This document shows positions 1 to 6,514 of a stretch of DNA of 16,135 nucleotides, piece after piece. How positions within the stretch are numbered: the stretch's first letter is position 1; each line of letters opens with the position of its first letter. The DNA comes from JAAFJT01 sp043744275. GTDB lineage: Bacteria > Bacteroidota > Bacteroidia > Chitinophagales > Saprospiraceae. The position numbers and the translations under genes are program-made. The DNA lies in contig JAYTUY010000215.1 of NCBI GenBank assembly GCA_043744275.1, forward strand, positions 1-16,135, in the 5' to 3' direction. The notes beneath the pieces are model-generated. The model was not told the DNA's origin. It saw nothing but the letters and a program-made list of their open reading frames with translations, and did not search any database.

Positions 1-2757
1 TGTAGATAATGCTTGATTTGTAGGACAATTTGATAAAATAGGTTTTACCAAATCATTCAAACAAGTATCAATTTTCGTTACAACGACATTAAAACTGCAC
101 GTTGAAAAATTGCCTTTCGCATCCGTAGCTGTGTATGTCAAAGTTGTTGTTCCAATTGGGAAACATGAGCCGCTTACTAAACCTGCTTTTGGTGCAGAGG
201 TTAAAATGACTGAGGGGGTGCTGCAATTATCAGTTGCCGTCGGTGCTGACCAAGTCGCAATTTTACAAGTATCTGTTGTAGAAAGTGCTTGATTTGTAGG
301 ACAATTTGAAAGCACAGGCTTAGCCAAATCATTCAAACAAGTATCAATTTTAGTTACAACGACATCAAAACTACATATTGAAAAATTGCCTTTCGCATCT
401 GTAGCCGTGTAAGTCAAAGTCGTTGTTCCGATTGGAAAACATGAGCCGCTTACTAAACCTGCTTTTGGTGAAGAAGTCAAAATTACTGAGGGGGTGCTGC
501 AATTATCAGTCACTGTCGGAGTTTTCCAAGTGGCTAATGCACATGTATCAGTAGTTGTCAATGCTTGATTTGATGGACAGTTTGCTATGACTGGCGCAAT
601 AATATCATTCGCGCAAGTATCAATTTTCGTTACAGTCACTGTAAAATTACAAGTAGCTGTAAAGCCATTCACGTCCGTAGCATTATATTTAACTGTGGTT
701 GTTCCCACAGGAAAACATGAGCCGTTTTTAAGCCCAACAGTCGGAGATGAAACAACCGTTATAGTCAAATTTGGACAATTATCAGTCGCCGTTGGTTCTG
801 TCCAAGTGACGACCGAGCAAGTATCAAAAGTGGTTGCCGTCAAATTGGCAGGGCAATTTGTGATGGTCGGTTGTATATTATCCGTCACCGTCACCTGAGT
901 TGAGCAAGTCAACGAATCGCCTGTACGCGTTACGAGCCTAAAATGAGCCGTTAAAGTCTGCCCGATTTGAGCGCAGGTATAGACTTTTCTATTCACATCT
1001 TCTACAAAATATTGAAACCCAACACAAGTATCCAAACCTAAACTGACATTCATCAAACTTTGAGCATACACTTTTGCTTCGCCGATGACATCTGCTCCTG
1101 TGTTCAAAGTCGGGATACAGACTGAGGGGGCATCCGAGGTAGCAGACGTTTGAATGATACCGCCTGCCGCCACAATCGCATTGCCCGTAACAGTGCCTCG
1201 TTGAAATAAAATACCTCTATTTTCAAAAAGACCACCTGTATTATTAATAGTCGCTAAGTTCTTAACGACGCTACAAGAGCCATTAATCAAAGTCTTGGTA
1301 TTATTTATTTGACCTTGATTTGTCAAAGCACCTGTTTTGACCTCAGTAATGCCATTATTATTAAAAACGCCAGTCGCTCTGTTTAAAAAATCGCCTACTA
1401 TCGTAAAAGTGCCGTTGTTTTCAAAAACACCATCGTTGAACAATCTTAGATTATTTAAAATCAAACCATCATTCCTCAACGCTGAGCCTGGCAAATTGGT
1501 GATGTCAAAATTATTTAAAATCTTGGCAGTTGAAGAAACAAGGAAAATTCCAGCGTTTACAATCGAGCCACCACTGTTGTTTTCTATAGTGCCTGTGAGC
1601 GTCATTTCACTATTATTCGTAATGAGATTGACGTTTTTCAACAAGCCTGTAATGACAAATCTATCTGAATTGGTGATTTTAGCACCGCTGTTGCTTTCAA
1701 TCGTTCCATCATTTTGGAAAAAATTGAAATTATTGATTTCACCATTGGTCATGATTGTTGAACCCACTGCGACAATAATATCGCCATCGTTGTTAATCAT
1801 TGAGCCAAAAAACGAGTTGACTAAACCACCAGCCAAATTGTTGAATATGCCTCCTCCTTGAACTTGTAGTAAATTATTGTTCTGAAAAATACCGATATTT
1901 TGAACTGTACCGAAATTCAAAACAATAAATTTGAAGCCCACAGTTGTTGTTGCTCCTGCATCATTGTTCCAAGTACCTACAACGCTAATTGTTCCAGGGT
2001 TATCAACGACACCGCCGCTAAGGTTGTCGAATGTGCCGTTGCACATTTGCAAACCATTGTTTTGGAAAATGCCAAGATTAGTGACTTGAGCATTATTGGT
2101 AAAAGTTGAAAAGTTTTTGAACGTACCTGCATTCGACAAATCTGCCCCTATGGCATTGGTAAAATTGCTACCGATTTCCATTGTGAAAGCAGCCCCGACC
2201 AAATTTTTAAGCGTTTTATTGTTATTAAAAAGTTGAAAACAAGTAAAAACGCCTGTTTTATTGTTAATAATCCCATCATTCGTTAAGTTCGCTAATTGCG
2301 AAATTGTACCATCGTTGGTCACAATGCCTGAGGCAATGTTCGTGAAAAGAGAATTAGACGTGATGATGCCCGCATTATTCAGCGCACCTGAGTTAAGCAA
2401 ACCGCCTGAACTCGTCATACGCGCACTCGCAGTAGCCGTGATAGAGCCTGTGTTGGTGAATAGCCCACCGCTAAAAAGCGTATCGCTAATCGTCAAGGTC
2501 GAGTTATTGGTGAGTGTACCAAAGCTTTCGATTTTGAAGGCTGCACTGAGGGGGGCATTAATCATCGCCGAAGCTCCGCCCGGTATCGTCGCATTATTAC
2601 CGATAGCTGGAAGCCCATTCGACCAGTTAGATACTGTGAACCAATCCCCGTTTGCTGGTCCTGTAAATTGCGTTTGACCCCTCAGTATCGAGGCGTAAAA
2701 AACAATGCACAGCATCAAATAAAGTGTTCTGAAATTAGAAAGTCCGTGTTGTTTCAT
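1..2757 (-). CDS. Large secreted HYR-domain adhesin-like protein, 5' part (runs off the window)
   Basis: The minus frame starts at ATG 2757-2755 and stays open for 919 codons to base 1, so the gene is cut by the window edge. Residues 1-27 look like a signal peptide (MKQHGLSNFR, hydrophobic core LYLMLCIVFYASIL, probable cut near RG|QTQF). Residues about 30-540 are rich in Asn, Gly, Thr and Ile with irregular units such as F-NNG-I and ITN-G, as in parallel beta-helix surface proteins. From about residue 620 come tandem hyalin repeat (HYR) domains with exact 92-residue spacing: three complete, a fourth cut off. Each has NCP, ATDNC, GSCFP-GTT and YTATD-G-F motifs. HYR domains are immunoglobulin-like modules of extracellular proteins. 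In Bacteroidota such proteins are usually exported by the type IX system through a C-terminal tag, which would lie outside the window. Role in adhesion is inferred. Plus-strand open frames over this stretch are antisense shadows. Confidence 0.9.
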   Translation of the reverse strand, partial: MKQHGLSNFRTLYLMLCIVFYASILRGQTQFTGPANGDWFTVSNWSNGLPAIGNNATIPGGASAMINAPLSAAFKIESFGTLTNNSTLTISDTLFSGGLFTNTGSITATASARMTSSGGLLNSGALNNAGIITSNSLFTNIASGIVTNDGTISQLANLTNDGIINNKTGVFTCFQLFNNNKTLKNLVGAAFTMEIGSNFTNAIGADLSNAGTFKNFSTFTNNAQVTNLGIFQNNGLQMCNGTFDNLSGGVVDNPGTISVVGTWNNDAGATTTVGFKFIVLNFGTVQNIGIFQNNNLLQVQGGGIFNNLAGGLVNSFFGSMINNDGDIIVAVGSTIMTNGEINNFNFFQNDGTIESNSGAKITNSDRFVITGLLKNVNLITNNSEMTLTGTIENNSGGSIVNAGIFLVSSTAKILNNFDITNLPGSALRNDGLILNNLRLFNDGVFENNGTFTIVGDFLNRATGVFNNNGITEVKTGALTNQGQINNTKTLINGSCSVVKNLATINNTGGLFENRGILFQRGTVTGNAIVAAGGIIQTSATSDAPSVCIPTLNTGADVIGEAKVYAQSLMNVSLGLDTCVGFQYFVEDVNRKVYTCAQIGQTLTAHFRLVTRTGDSLTCSTQVTVTDNIQPTITNCPANLTATTFDTCSVVTWTEPTATDNCPNLTITVVSSPTVGLKNGSCFPVGTTTVKYNATDVNGFTATCNFTVTVTKIDTCANDIIAPVIANCPSNQALTTTDTCALATWKTPTVTDNCSTPSVILTSSPKAGLVSGSCFPIGTTTLTYTATDAKGNFSICSFDVVVTKIDTCLNDLAKPVLSNCPTNQALSTTDTCKIATWSAPTATDNCSTPSVILTSAPKAGLVSGSCFPIGTTTLTYTATDAKGNFSTCSFNVVVTKIDTCLNDLVKPILSNCPTNQALST
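209..217 (+). repeat. ACTGAGGGG motif, copy 1 (in HYR repeat)
   Basis: Exact 9-mer inside the HYR gene. Read in the gene's direction it is CCCCTCAGT within ACC CCC TCA GTC, encoding TPSV. It lies at the same place of the 276-bp repeat as the copy at 485, so the two may be one ancestral site. Confidence 0.85.
485..493 (+). repeat. ACTGAGGGG motif, copy 2 (in HYR repeat)
   Basis: Exact 9-mer with T before it (TACTGAGGGGG). It encodes TPSV in the second HYR unit. The diverged first HYR unit lacks it and has PNLT-type sequence of equal length there, so the motif arose by substitution or conversion rather than by insertion. Confidence 0.85.
1121..1129 (+). repeat. ACTGAGGGG motif, copy 3
   Basis: Exact 9-mer in the HYR gene between the beta-helix-like region and the HYR domains. 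In the gene's sense it reads GCC CCC TCA GTC, encoding APSV. Confidence 0.85.
2545..2553 (+). repeat. ACTGAGGGG motif, copy 4
   Basis: Exact 9-mer in the N-terminal part of the HYR gene. In the gene's sense it is read CCC CTC AGT (PLS), a different frame from copies 1-3. Confidence 0.85.
2678..2686 (-). repeat. ACTGAGGGG motif, copy 5 (in signal peptide)
   Basis: The complement CCCCTCAGT is on the plus strand, so the gene reads ATA CTG AGG GGT, residues Ile24-Leu-Arg-Gly27. This is the end of the signal-peptide core and the likely cleavage region of the HYR protein. Confidence 0.85.
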
Positions 2758-2988
2758 CTAATAATTGTTTTTAAAAAAAAGTTTAAGTTTAAATCGTCTG
2801 AAAAAAATTTAAATTTTAAAAATTGAATTGAGTCTTAAACCGGCAGAATAGTTTGGAAAAAAAACTTTCAAAGTCCGGCTTATGCGTCTTTTTATCGAAT
2901 ATGTTAATTATTGTTTTTTTTATAAAATTTACCTTTTTAGGGTGTTGTTTGAATGATAGCAACTTCATATGTCTCATTAAAATACAAA

Positions 2989-3024
2989 CCCCCGAACATG
3001 GTATTGGCTACCAAATGCGGGGGG
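2989..3024 (-). terminator. Imperfect hairpin, possible terminator on the minus strand
   Basis: CCCCCG (from 2989) pairs with CGGGGG before 3024, and an inner TGGTA/TACCA stem closes a short loop. On the minus strand the hairpin is followed by TTTGTATTTT, which looks terminator-like. It lies about 230 bases upstream of the HYR gene start, so it could end minus-strand readthrough from gldC. The internal loop is not fully paired. Confidence 0.35.
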
Positions 3025-3329
3025 AAACAGCCTTTTAGAATCTTTATGACAAGCAAATACTTTCGCTCAAACGATGTATCAAATCATCATCTAAAAGTTT
3101 GTTAAATTATTTTCATGATAAATATTTATAAAAACAAAATTCGTAAAACACTGATTTTCAAATTATTATAAACTTGAAAGGCTGAATAGAATTTTTAGAA
3201 GAGCAGTGAAAATTAAAATGTGTTTTCGTTCTCATAATGTTTATTTAATCTCGCTTGCTCATATTTGTATGTTAATTATATACAAATTTAAGATTTTCAA
3301 ACAAGAAGCGAAATGCCCCAAAATAGGTA

Positions 3330-3360
3330 CGCCTCCTTTTTCACGTGGAAAAAGGAGGCG
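3330..3360. terminator. Perfect 13-bp hairpin downstream of gldC
   Basis: Arms 3330-3342 (CGCCTCCTTTTTC) and 3348-3360 (GAAAAAGGAGGCG) are perfect complements around a 5-base loop ACGTG. It lies about 100 bases past the gldC stop on the minus strand. No strong T run follows on either strand, so it may be a weak terminator or a repeat palindrome. It directly abuts the heptamer repeats. Confidence 0.5.
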
Positions 3361-3401
3361 TTGTTGGTTGTTGGTTATGGGTTGTTGGTTGGGTTTGGGT
3401 T
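3360..3401 (+). repeat. Heptamer-phased GTTGTTG/GTTATGG repeats
   Basis: Consecutive 7-base units read GTTGTTG, GTTGTTG, GTTATGG, GTTGTTG, GTTGGGT, TTGGGTT. The GTTATGGGTT string recurs in the array near the window end (16032-16041), so the two arrays are related. Confidence 0.7.
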
Positions 3402-3424
3402 TCCAAGCAATGGGTAACAGGCAA

Positions 3425-3460
3425 TTACCTATTACTCATTACCTATTACTCATTACCTAT
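3425..3460 (+). repeat. 14-nt tandem repeat TTACCTATTACTCA at the gldC stop
   Basis: Two exact copies (3425-3438, 3439-3452) plus a partial third to 3460. On the minus strand it is an alternation of GTAATGA and GTAATAG heptamers. The gldC stop codon (TAG, complement of 3457-3459) lies inside the array, so the repeat begins exactly at the gene's 3' end. Confidence 0.8.
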
Positions 3461-3813
3461 GAATTAGGTGGTATAATCCCCGTTTTTTCTCCGAAATATC
3501 GGACAAACTGTTGCATCTGTTCAGCCATTTCTTTATTATTGGTGGCTTTCATGTAGGTATCTGTTACCGATCGGAGGCTGTGGAAAATGAGCCTGTCCAT
3601 TTCCTCTACTTGCAAATCCACTGTCCACAAATCCATTTTCAAAGTATCCCGTGAGGGTCTATCGAAAAAACTGATGAGCATCGCCTTCGCATCTTGCATC
3701 GGTACTGAGGGGGGGGCGTCCGACGTTTTCCACTTGATTTCGACGGGCAAATTCTCTTTATTCAAGCCCACTTCAATTGTTACTGTTGATTTTTTTACAA
3801 CTTCTCTATCCAT
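3457..3813 (-). CDS. gldC: Gliding motility protein GldC
   Basis: 118 residues, the usual size for GldC (about 110-120). Matching family features are the N-terminal beta segment KSTVTIEVGLNKENLPVEIKW, the DAKAMLISFFD stretch, the highly characteristic TLKMDLWTVDLQVEEMD block (family form TLRIDLWTKDMPVDEM), and the C-terminal DTYMKATNNKEMAEQMQQFVRYFGEK. GldC is a small soluble protein with no signal peptide, required with other Gld proteins for gliding in flavobacteria; its biochemical role is unclear. The gene lies 75 bases after the TIP30-like gene on the same strand. Its usual neighbour gldB is not in the window. The start ATG is followed by an acidic/basic leader (MDREVVKK), and a Met closer to the core is absent. 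Motif copy 6 encodes part of APPSVP (residues about 33-38), a stretch that varies among homologues. Confidence 0.93.
   Translation of the reverse strand: MDREVVKKSTVTIEVGLNKENLPVEIKWKTSDAPPSVPMQDAKAMLISFFDRPSRDTLKMDLWTVDLQVEEMDRLIFHSLRSVTDTYMKATNNKEMAEQMQQFVRYFGEKTGIIPPNS
3704..3712 (+). repeat. ACTGAGGGG motif, copy 6 (in gldC)
   Basis: Exact 9-mer preceded by T and followed by a run of G (8 in all). In gldC sense it reads CCC TCA GTA, encoding PSV in the APPSVP loop. Confidence 0.85.
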
Positions 3814-3861
3814 TTTTTTTAATTTGAATTATTGATGACAATACGGTTGAACTTCTTTATT

Positions 3862-3879
3862 GCGGAACTGGAGTTCCGC
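3862..3879. repeat. Palindrome GCGGAACTGGAGTTCCGC
   Basis: 8-bp perfect arms (3862-3869, 3872-3879) around GG, just past the stop of the TIP30-like gene and before gldC. It could be an intercistronic hairpin or a dispersed palindromic repeat. No T run follows, so it is not a typical terminator. Confidence 0.6.
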
Positions 3880-3888
3880 GCTACATTG

Positions 3889-4560
3889 CTACAAGCCTTC
3901 AACCATTTTATTTGAACTAAATACACTCATACCTTTATTACTGAATTGAGCCGCCTTCACCATCGCCGCCGCCACTTGTTCACCTTCAACTGGGCGATAT
4001 TTCCCTATCCATTTTCCAAAAATTTTATCTAAAAACTTGGAGACTACTATGCCAATGCTTTTGCCTGTTCTATTTTCCGCCCTTTCTCCAAGCAAAATAG
4101 AGGGTTGAAAAATTTGAACACTTTCAAAAGGCATTTTTTTCAATTCATCTTCCATCATGCCTTTTATTTGATTGTAAAAAATAGCAGATTTTGAATTGGC
4201 ATCCACCGCCGAGCAAAGTAAGACTTGTTTGACGCCATTCGCTGCTGCCATTTTAGCCGCTTGAAATGGGTAATCAAAATCTACTCGTTTGAATGCTTCC
4301 TTACTGCCCGCTTTTTTCATCGTCGTACCGAGGCACAAAAATAGGTCATCGCCTTTGATTAAATGGCTATAAGTCGTCATTTTTTCAAAATCAATAATCG
4401 GATTGTCCAATTTAGGGTGGTGAATACTGAGGGGTTTCCTCGTAAAAGCAATGACTTTGGAGTAGGCAGGTGAAGCCAATAATTTTTCTAAAACGAAACC
4501 GCCGACCAAGCCCGTAGCACCGAAAAGAATCGCTGTTTTGTTTGTTTGATGCATTTCCAT
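3889..4560 (-). CDS. NAD(P)-binding oxidoreductase, TIP30/HTATIP2-like atypical SDR
   Basis: 223 residues forming a Rossmann fold of the atypical short-chain dehydrogenase type. The dinucleotide-binding motif GATGLVG is at residues about 14-20 after a beta strand (TAILF). A second strand ends VIAFTRK, which suits NADP. CLGTTMKKAGSKEAF is characteristic of the TIP30-like group. Ser in LLCSAVDANS and YNQIK (Tyr-xxx-Lys) are candidates for the catalytic set, followed by the IFQPSILLGER segment. Length fits the family (about 210-240). The substrate is unknown; these proteins are cytoplasmic. The start could also be the second Met (residue 3). It is transcribed towards gldC and divergently from the PepSY gene. 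Motif copy 7 encodes KPLSI near residue 43. Confidence 0.85.
   Translation of the reverse strand: MEMHQTNKTAILFGATGLVGGFVLEKLLASPAYSKVIAFTRKPLSIHHPKLDNPIIDFEKMTTYSHLIKGDDLFLCLGTTMKKAGSKEAFKRVDFDYPFQAAKMAAANGVKQVLLCSAVDANSKSAIFYNQIKGMMEDELKKMPFESVQIFQPSILLGERAENRTGKSIGIVVSKFLDKIFGKWIGKYRPVEGEQVAAAMVKAAQFSNKGMSVFSSNKMVEGL
4426..4434 (+). repeat. ACTGAGGGG motif, copy 7
   Basis: Exact 9-mer as AATACTGAGGGG inside the TIP30-like gene. In gene sense it is AAA CCC CTC AGT ATT, encoding KPLSI. Confidence 0.85.
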
Positions 4561-4583
4561 AGTTGTTTTATTATTGTTTTAAA

Positions 4584-4591
4584 CAAAGGTA
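4584..4591 (-). promoter_or_regulatory. Probable -7 element of the TIP30-like gene
   Basis: On the minus strand TACCTTTG matches the Bacteroidota -7 consensus TAnnTTTG and ends 24 bases before the ATG at 4560. No convincing -33 TTG sits at the usual 19-21 base distance upstream. Confidence 0.45.
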
Positions 4592-4621
4592 AAGTTTGCA
4601 ACTGAACGAATCACATTTTAC

Positions 4622-4630
4622 CCCCTCAGT
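4622..4630 (-). repeat. ACTGAGGGG motif, copy 8 (intergenic)
   Basis: CCCCTCAGT on plus, extended as TACCCCCTCAGTATTTT. It lies in the divergent region between the TIP30-like gene and the PepSY gene, upstream of the candidate -7 element at 4584-4591. Confidence 0.85.
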
Positions 4631-4688
4631 ATTTTAAAAAAAATGCAACCTTTGCAAAACAGAAAAATATGCTAAGGGCATTTGTTTC

Positions 4689-4711
4689 GCCAAAGGCATT
4701 CCTTCAAAAGA
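4689..4711 (+). repeat. Dispersed repeat fragment related to 16046-16068
   Basis: 23 bases starting GCCAAAGGCATTCCTTC match 16046-16068 at 20 of 23 positions. It lies upstream of the PepSY gene. In the second location it adjoins a palindromic-repeat end, so this is probably an eroded copy of the same intergenic element. Confidence 0.45.
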
Positions 4712-4773
4712 TGGAAAATATAGACTATATGCATAAGTTTATAACGTCTATTAATTTTATAAAATACTAAAAA

Positions 4774-5520
4774 ATGACTGTAAAAAATCGTTTTATTATT
4801 CGCAGGCTTCACCGATATATGGGCGTTTTGCTCGGCATTCAATTTTTGTTTTGGACAGTAGGCGGCTTATATTTCAGTTGGTCAGACATGGATGAAATTC
4901 ACGGTGATTATGAAAAAGCACCGCCGCCAAAGGTGGCTGCTGCGCTCGATTTTGCTTCTCCAAAAGTCGTTTTAGATAGTTTACGAAACATTTCAACAGT
5001 CGATAGCCTTGTTTCATTACAATTAGTGAGCATTTTAGGGCATCCGACTTATCAATTGGTTTTTATTGAAAAAAATAAAAAACGAGTACAATTGGCGGAT
5101 GCTCTGACAGGCAAATTGCGCCCTGCCTTGTCTCAAAATGAAGCCATTGATGTTGCCAAAAGTGCCTTCATAGGGCAACCATCCATCAAAGAAACTGTTT
5201 ATTTGACAGACGTGAACAATCATCATGAATATCGTGAGCAAGCCCTACCTGCTTATGCCGTAAGCTTTGCGGATGCCCGCGGAACGACCGTGTATGTAGC
5301 AGCAGAATTGGGAACGGTGCAGCGGTTTCGGAACGATAAATGGCGCATTTTTGATTTTCTCTGGATGCTCCACACCATGGATTTTCAAAGCCGAGATAAT
5401 ATTGGGAATATGCTTTTGAAAGCGTTTTCGATATTTGGTATATTAACTATTTTTTCAGGATTTACTTTGTTTATCATTAGTTCTAAGGCATTTATGCGTA
5501 AAAACATTAACAAGCAGTGA
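4774..5520 (+). CDS. PepSY-domain inner-membrane protein
   Basis: 248 residues. A first membrane helix at about 15-35 (LHRYMGVLLGIQFLFWTVGGLYF) follows the RRLHR basic start typical of PepSY-associated membrane proteins. A periplasmic part at about 36-205 contains NEAIDVAKSAF followed by the strand-rich YREQALPAYAVSFADARGTTVYVAAELGTV, the PepSY-like segment. A WMLHTMDF motif then precedes a second helix at about 214-236 and a short basic tail. PepSY membrane proteins occur in iron, copper and reductase contexts. The WMLHTMDF histidine might bind haem or metal, but that is inference. Its stop overlaps the start of the next gene by 3 bases, so the two are probably co-translated. Confidence 0.85.
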   Translation: MTVKNRFIIRRLHRYMGVLLGIQFLFWTVGGLYFSWSDMDEIHGDYEKAPPPKVAAALDFASPKVVLDSLRNISTVDSLVSLQLVSILGHPTYQLVFIEKNKKRVQLADALTGKLRPALSQNEAIDVAKSAFIGQPSIKETVYLTDVNNHHEYREQALPAYAVSFADARGTTVYVAAELGTVQRFRNDKWRIFDFLWMLHTMDFQSRDNIGNMLLKAFSIFGILTIFSGFTLFIISSKAFMRKNINKQ

Positions 5521-5924
5521 AAAAAGCAATAATTCTATCTTTAGCCATGTATTTTTTATTGGGTCAAATGTTTTTACCCAATGGAGATTTCTCTGTGCTG
5601 CCCGATTTGCCCGTTATGTATGCGCATTGCAAGGCGACGGAAGATAAGGATTTAAGTGTCTTAGATTTCATAACCGACCACCTGATTAATATTGATGGGT
5701 TGTTTGATGCTCATAATAATGACGAACAAAAGCCGCATAAACCATTCAATTTCAACCATTTATCCAACGGGTTAATTTTAATTTCTCAAGTTAATAAACC
5801 TGAAATTATTCGCTTTAAAAATGTTGTGGCTATTGAAACGGCAGATGAATTGCCACATTCTAAGCAGCATTTTTATCAAAGCAATTTCCTCTCTTCTATA
5901 TTCCGACCGCCAATTTTCATTTAA
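5517..5924 (+). CDS. Small exported hypothetical protein in metal/PepSY context
   Basis: 135 residues. The start is GTG overlapping the upstream TGA (GTGA), giving the leader MKKAIILSLAMYFLLGQMF; an ATG 11 codons later would spoil that leader, so I prefer GTG. The mature part contains MYAHCKATEDKDLSVLDFITDH, LINIDGLFDAHNNDEQKPHKPF and a C-terminal SSIFRPPIF. There is one Cys, several His and many Asp/Glu. I recognise the general type (small exported proteins beside cation-export or TonB genes in Bacteroidota) but no named family. The His/Asp-rich segment and the neighbours suggest a periplasmic metal-linked role; this is inference only. Confidence 0.75.
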   Translation: MKKAIILSLAMYFLLGQMFLPNGDFSVLPDLPVMYAHCKATEDKDLSVLDFITDHLINIDGLFDAHNNDEQKPHKPFNFNHLSNGLILISQVNKPEIIRFKNVVAIETADELPHSKQHFYQSNFLSSIFRPPIFI

Positions 5925-6024
5925 CTAATTTCAAGTTAAAATACTTTATAAATAGTTGATAATCAATTATTTAAGCATTAATATTTAAGTAATTATTTCA
6001 TAAAAAATCTAAAAATTATTTAAA

Positions 6025-6441
6025 ATGAAAAATATGTTTTTAATAGCTGCGGCTATTCTATCTTTCACGGCTGCGTATGCTCAAAAAGACATACCAAAAG
6101 CGGCTATTGCTACTGTGAAACAAAAGTTTCCGAATATTGGAAAAATGAGTTGGGACAAAGAGAAAAACGGCGATTTTGAAGCTGAATTTAAACTCAATGG
6201 CAAAGACATTTCCGTTACCGTTTCGCCAAAAGGGGAATGGCTTGAAACAGAAACAAGCATCGCTGAAAGTGAAATTCCTGCGCCCGTGATGGCTGCTTTT
6301 CGCAAAGAACACGGCGCGATAAAAATCAAGGAAGTGTCTAAAATCGAGTCGAATAAGCCCCTTATTTATGAAATTGCCTACAAAGACGGTGTAAAAACCA
6401 AGGAGGTGATGTATGATGCGCAGGGCGCAGTGTCAAAATAA
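6025..6441 (+). CDS. Periplasmic PepSY-like protein
   Basis: 138 residues. A signal peptide at 1-19 (MKNMFLIAAAILSFTAAYA) is followed by Gln. The mature protein has two similar halves: IPKAAIATVKQKFPNIGKMSWDKEKNGDFEAEF with DISVTVSPKGEWLETE, then IPAPVMAAFRKEHGAIKIKEVSKIES with LIYEIAYKDGVKTKEVMYDAQG. The helix-then-strands plan with W-K--G-FEA-F and G-W--TE is typical of the Bacteroidota PepSY-like family once likened to beta-lactamase inhibitory proteins (PF11396 type). The function of these proteins is not settled. The gene lies 100 bases after the preceding exported protein, with an AT-rich gap, and is followed by a hairpin built from two ACTGAGGGG motifs. Confidence 0.87.
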   Translation: MKNMFLIAAAILSFTAAYAQKDIPKAAIATVKQKFPNIGKMSWDKEKNGDFEAEFKLNGKDISVTVSPKGEWLETETSIAESEIPAPVMAAFRKEHGAIKIKEVSKIESNKPLIYEIAYKDGVKTKEVMYDAQGAVSK

Positions 6442-6462
6442 ATCCATATTTTCAACCTGATA

Positions 6463-6491
6463 CCCCTCAGTATTTTCATAATACTGAGGGG
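6463..6491. terminator. Hairpin formed by an inverted pair of ACTGAGGGG motifs (copies 9 and 10)
   Basis: CCCCTCAGTATT (6463-6474) and AATACTGAGGGG (6480-6491) are perfect 12-bp complements around the 5-base loop TTCAT, followed by GGTCTTTTC. It lies 21 bases after the PepSY-like stop and 23 bases before the CDF exporter ATG. It could therefore terminate the first gene, attenuate the second, or both. The T run is short. The two arms are the repeated 9-mer in opposite orientations. Confidence 0.75.
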
Positions 6492-6514
6492 GTCTTTTCA
6501 AAAATTCAAATTAT

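Larger units (their letters stand above)
1..890 (-). repeat. Tandem HYR-domain repeats, 276-bp period
   Basis: The same DNA anchor (around GCTTGATTTGTAGGACAA and its variants) recurs at 11, 287, 563 and, more diverged, 839, giving an exact 276-bp (92-codon) period. The copies beginning near 11 and 287 are nearly identical for long stretches; for example 170-203 and 446-479 match almost base for base. The unit near 563-890 is more diverged. This indicates recent duplication or gene conversion among the downstream units. Confidence 0.9.
2758..3456. other. Intergenic region between the HYR gene and gldC
   Basis: About 700 bases, very AT-rich next to the HYR gene start, where the promoter for that minus-strand gene should lie; I found no good TAnnTTTG element. 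It holds two hairpins (2989-3024 and 3330-3360) and 7/14-nt tandem repeats (3360-3401 and 3425-3460). The open frames starting at 2853 and 3206 have no family resemblance, and the second is translated repeat DNA, so I do not call them genes. Confidence 0.7.

Noticed and set aside
1..890. Regularly spaced repeats as a possible CRISPR array
   Set aside because: The 276-bp period is a whole number of codons and encodes HYR domains. There are no short repeats with unique spacers and no cas genes.
110..2677. Several plus-strand open frames (at 110, 587, 1337, 1900, 2261)
   Set aside because: They lie antisense to the HYR gene, whose minus frame is open throughout, with a signal peptide and recognisable domains. 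The plus-strand products are low-complexity Val/Pro/Leu sequences mirroring Asn/Gly codons.
2853..3038. 61-aa plus-strand open frame with a hydrophobic segment
   Set aside because: It begins with TTG in AT-rich DNA and covers a hairpin; composition alone explains the hydrophobic stretch.
3425..3460. 14-nt repeats as CRISPR or an origin iteron
   Set aside because: The units are contiguous without spacers, sit at a gene end, and there is no rep gene or DnaA-box cluster nearby.
3206..3556. 116-aa plus-strand open frame
   Set aside because: Its middle is translated hairpin and heptamer repeat DNA, and its end runs antisense into gldC. No family resemblance.
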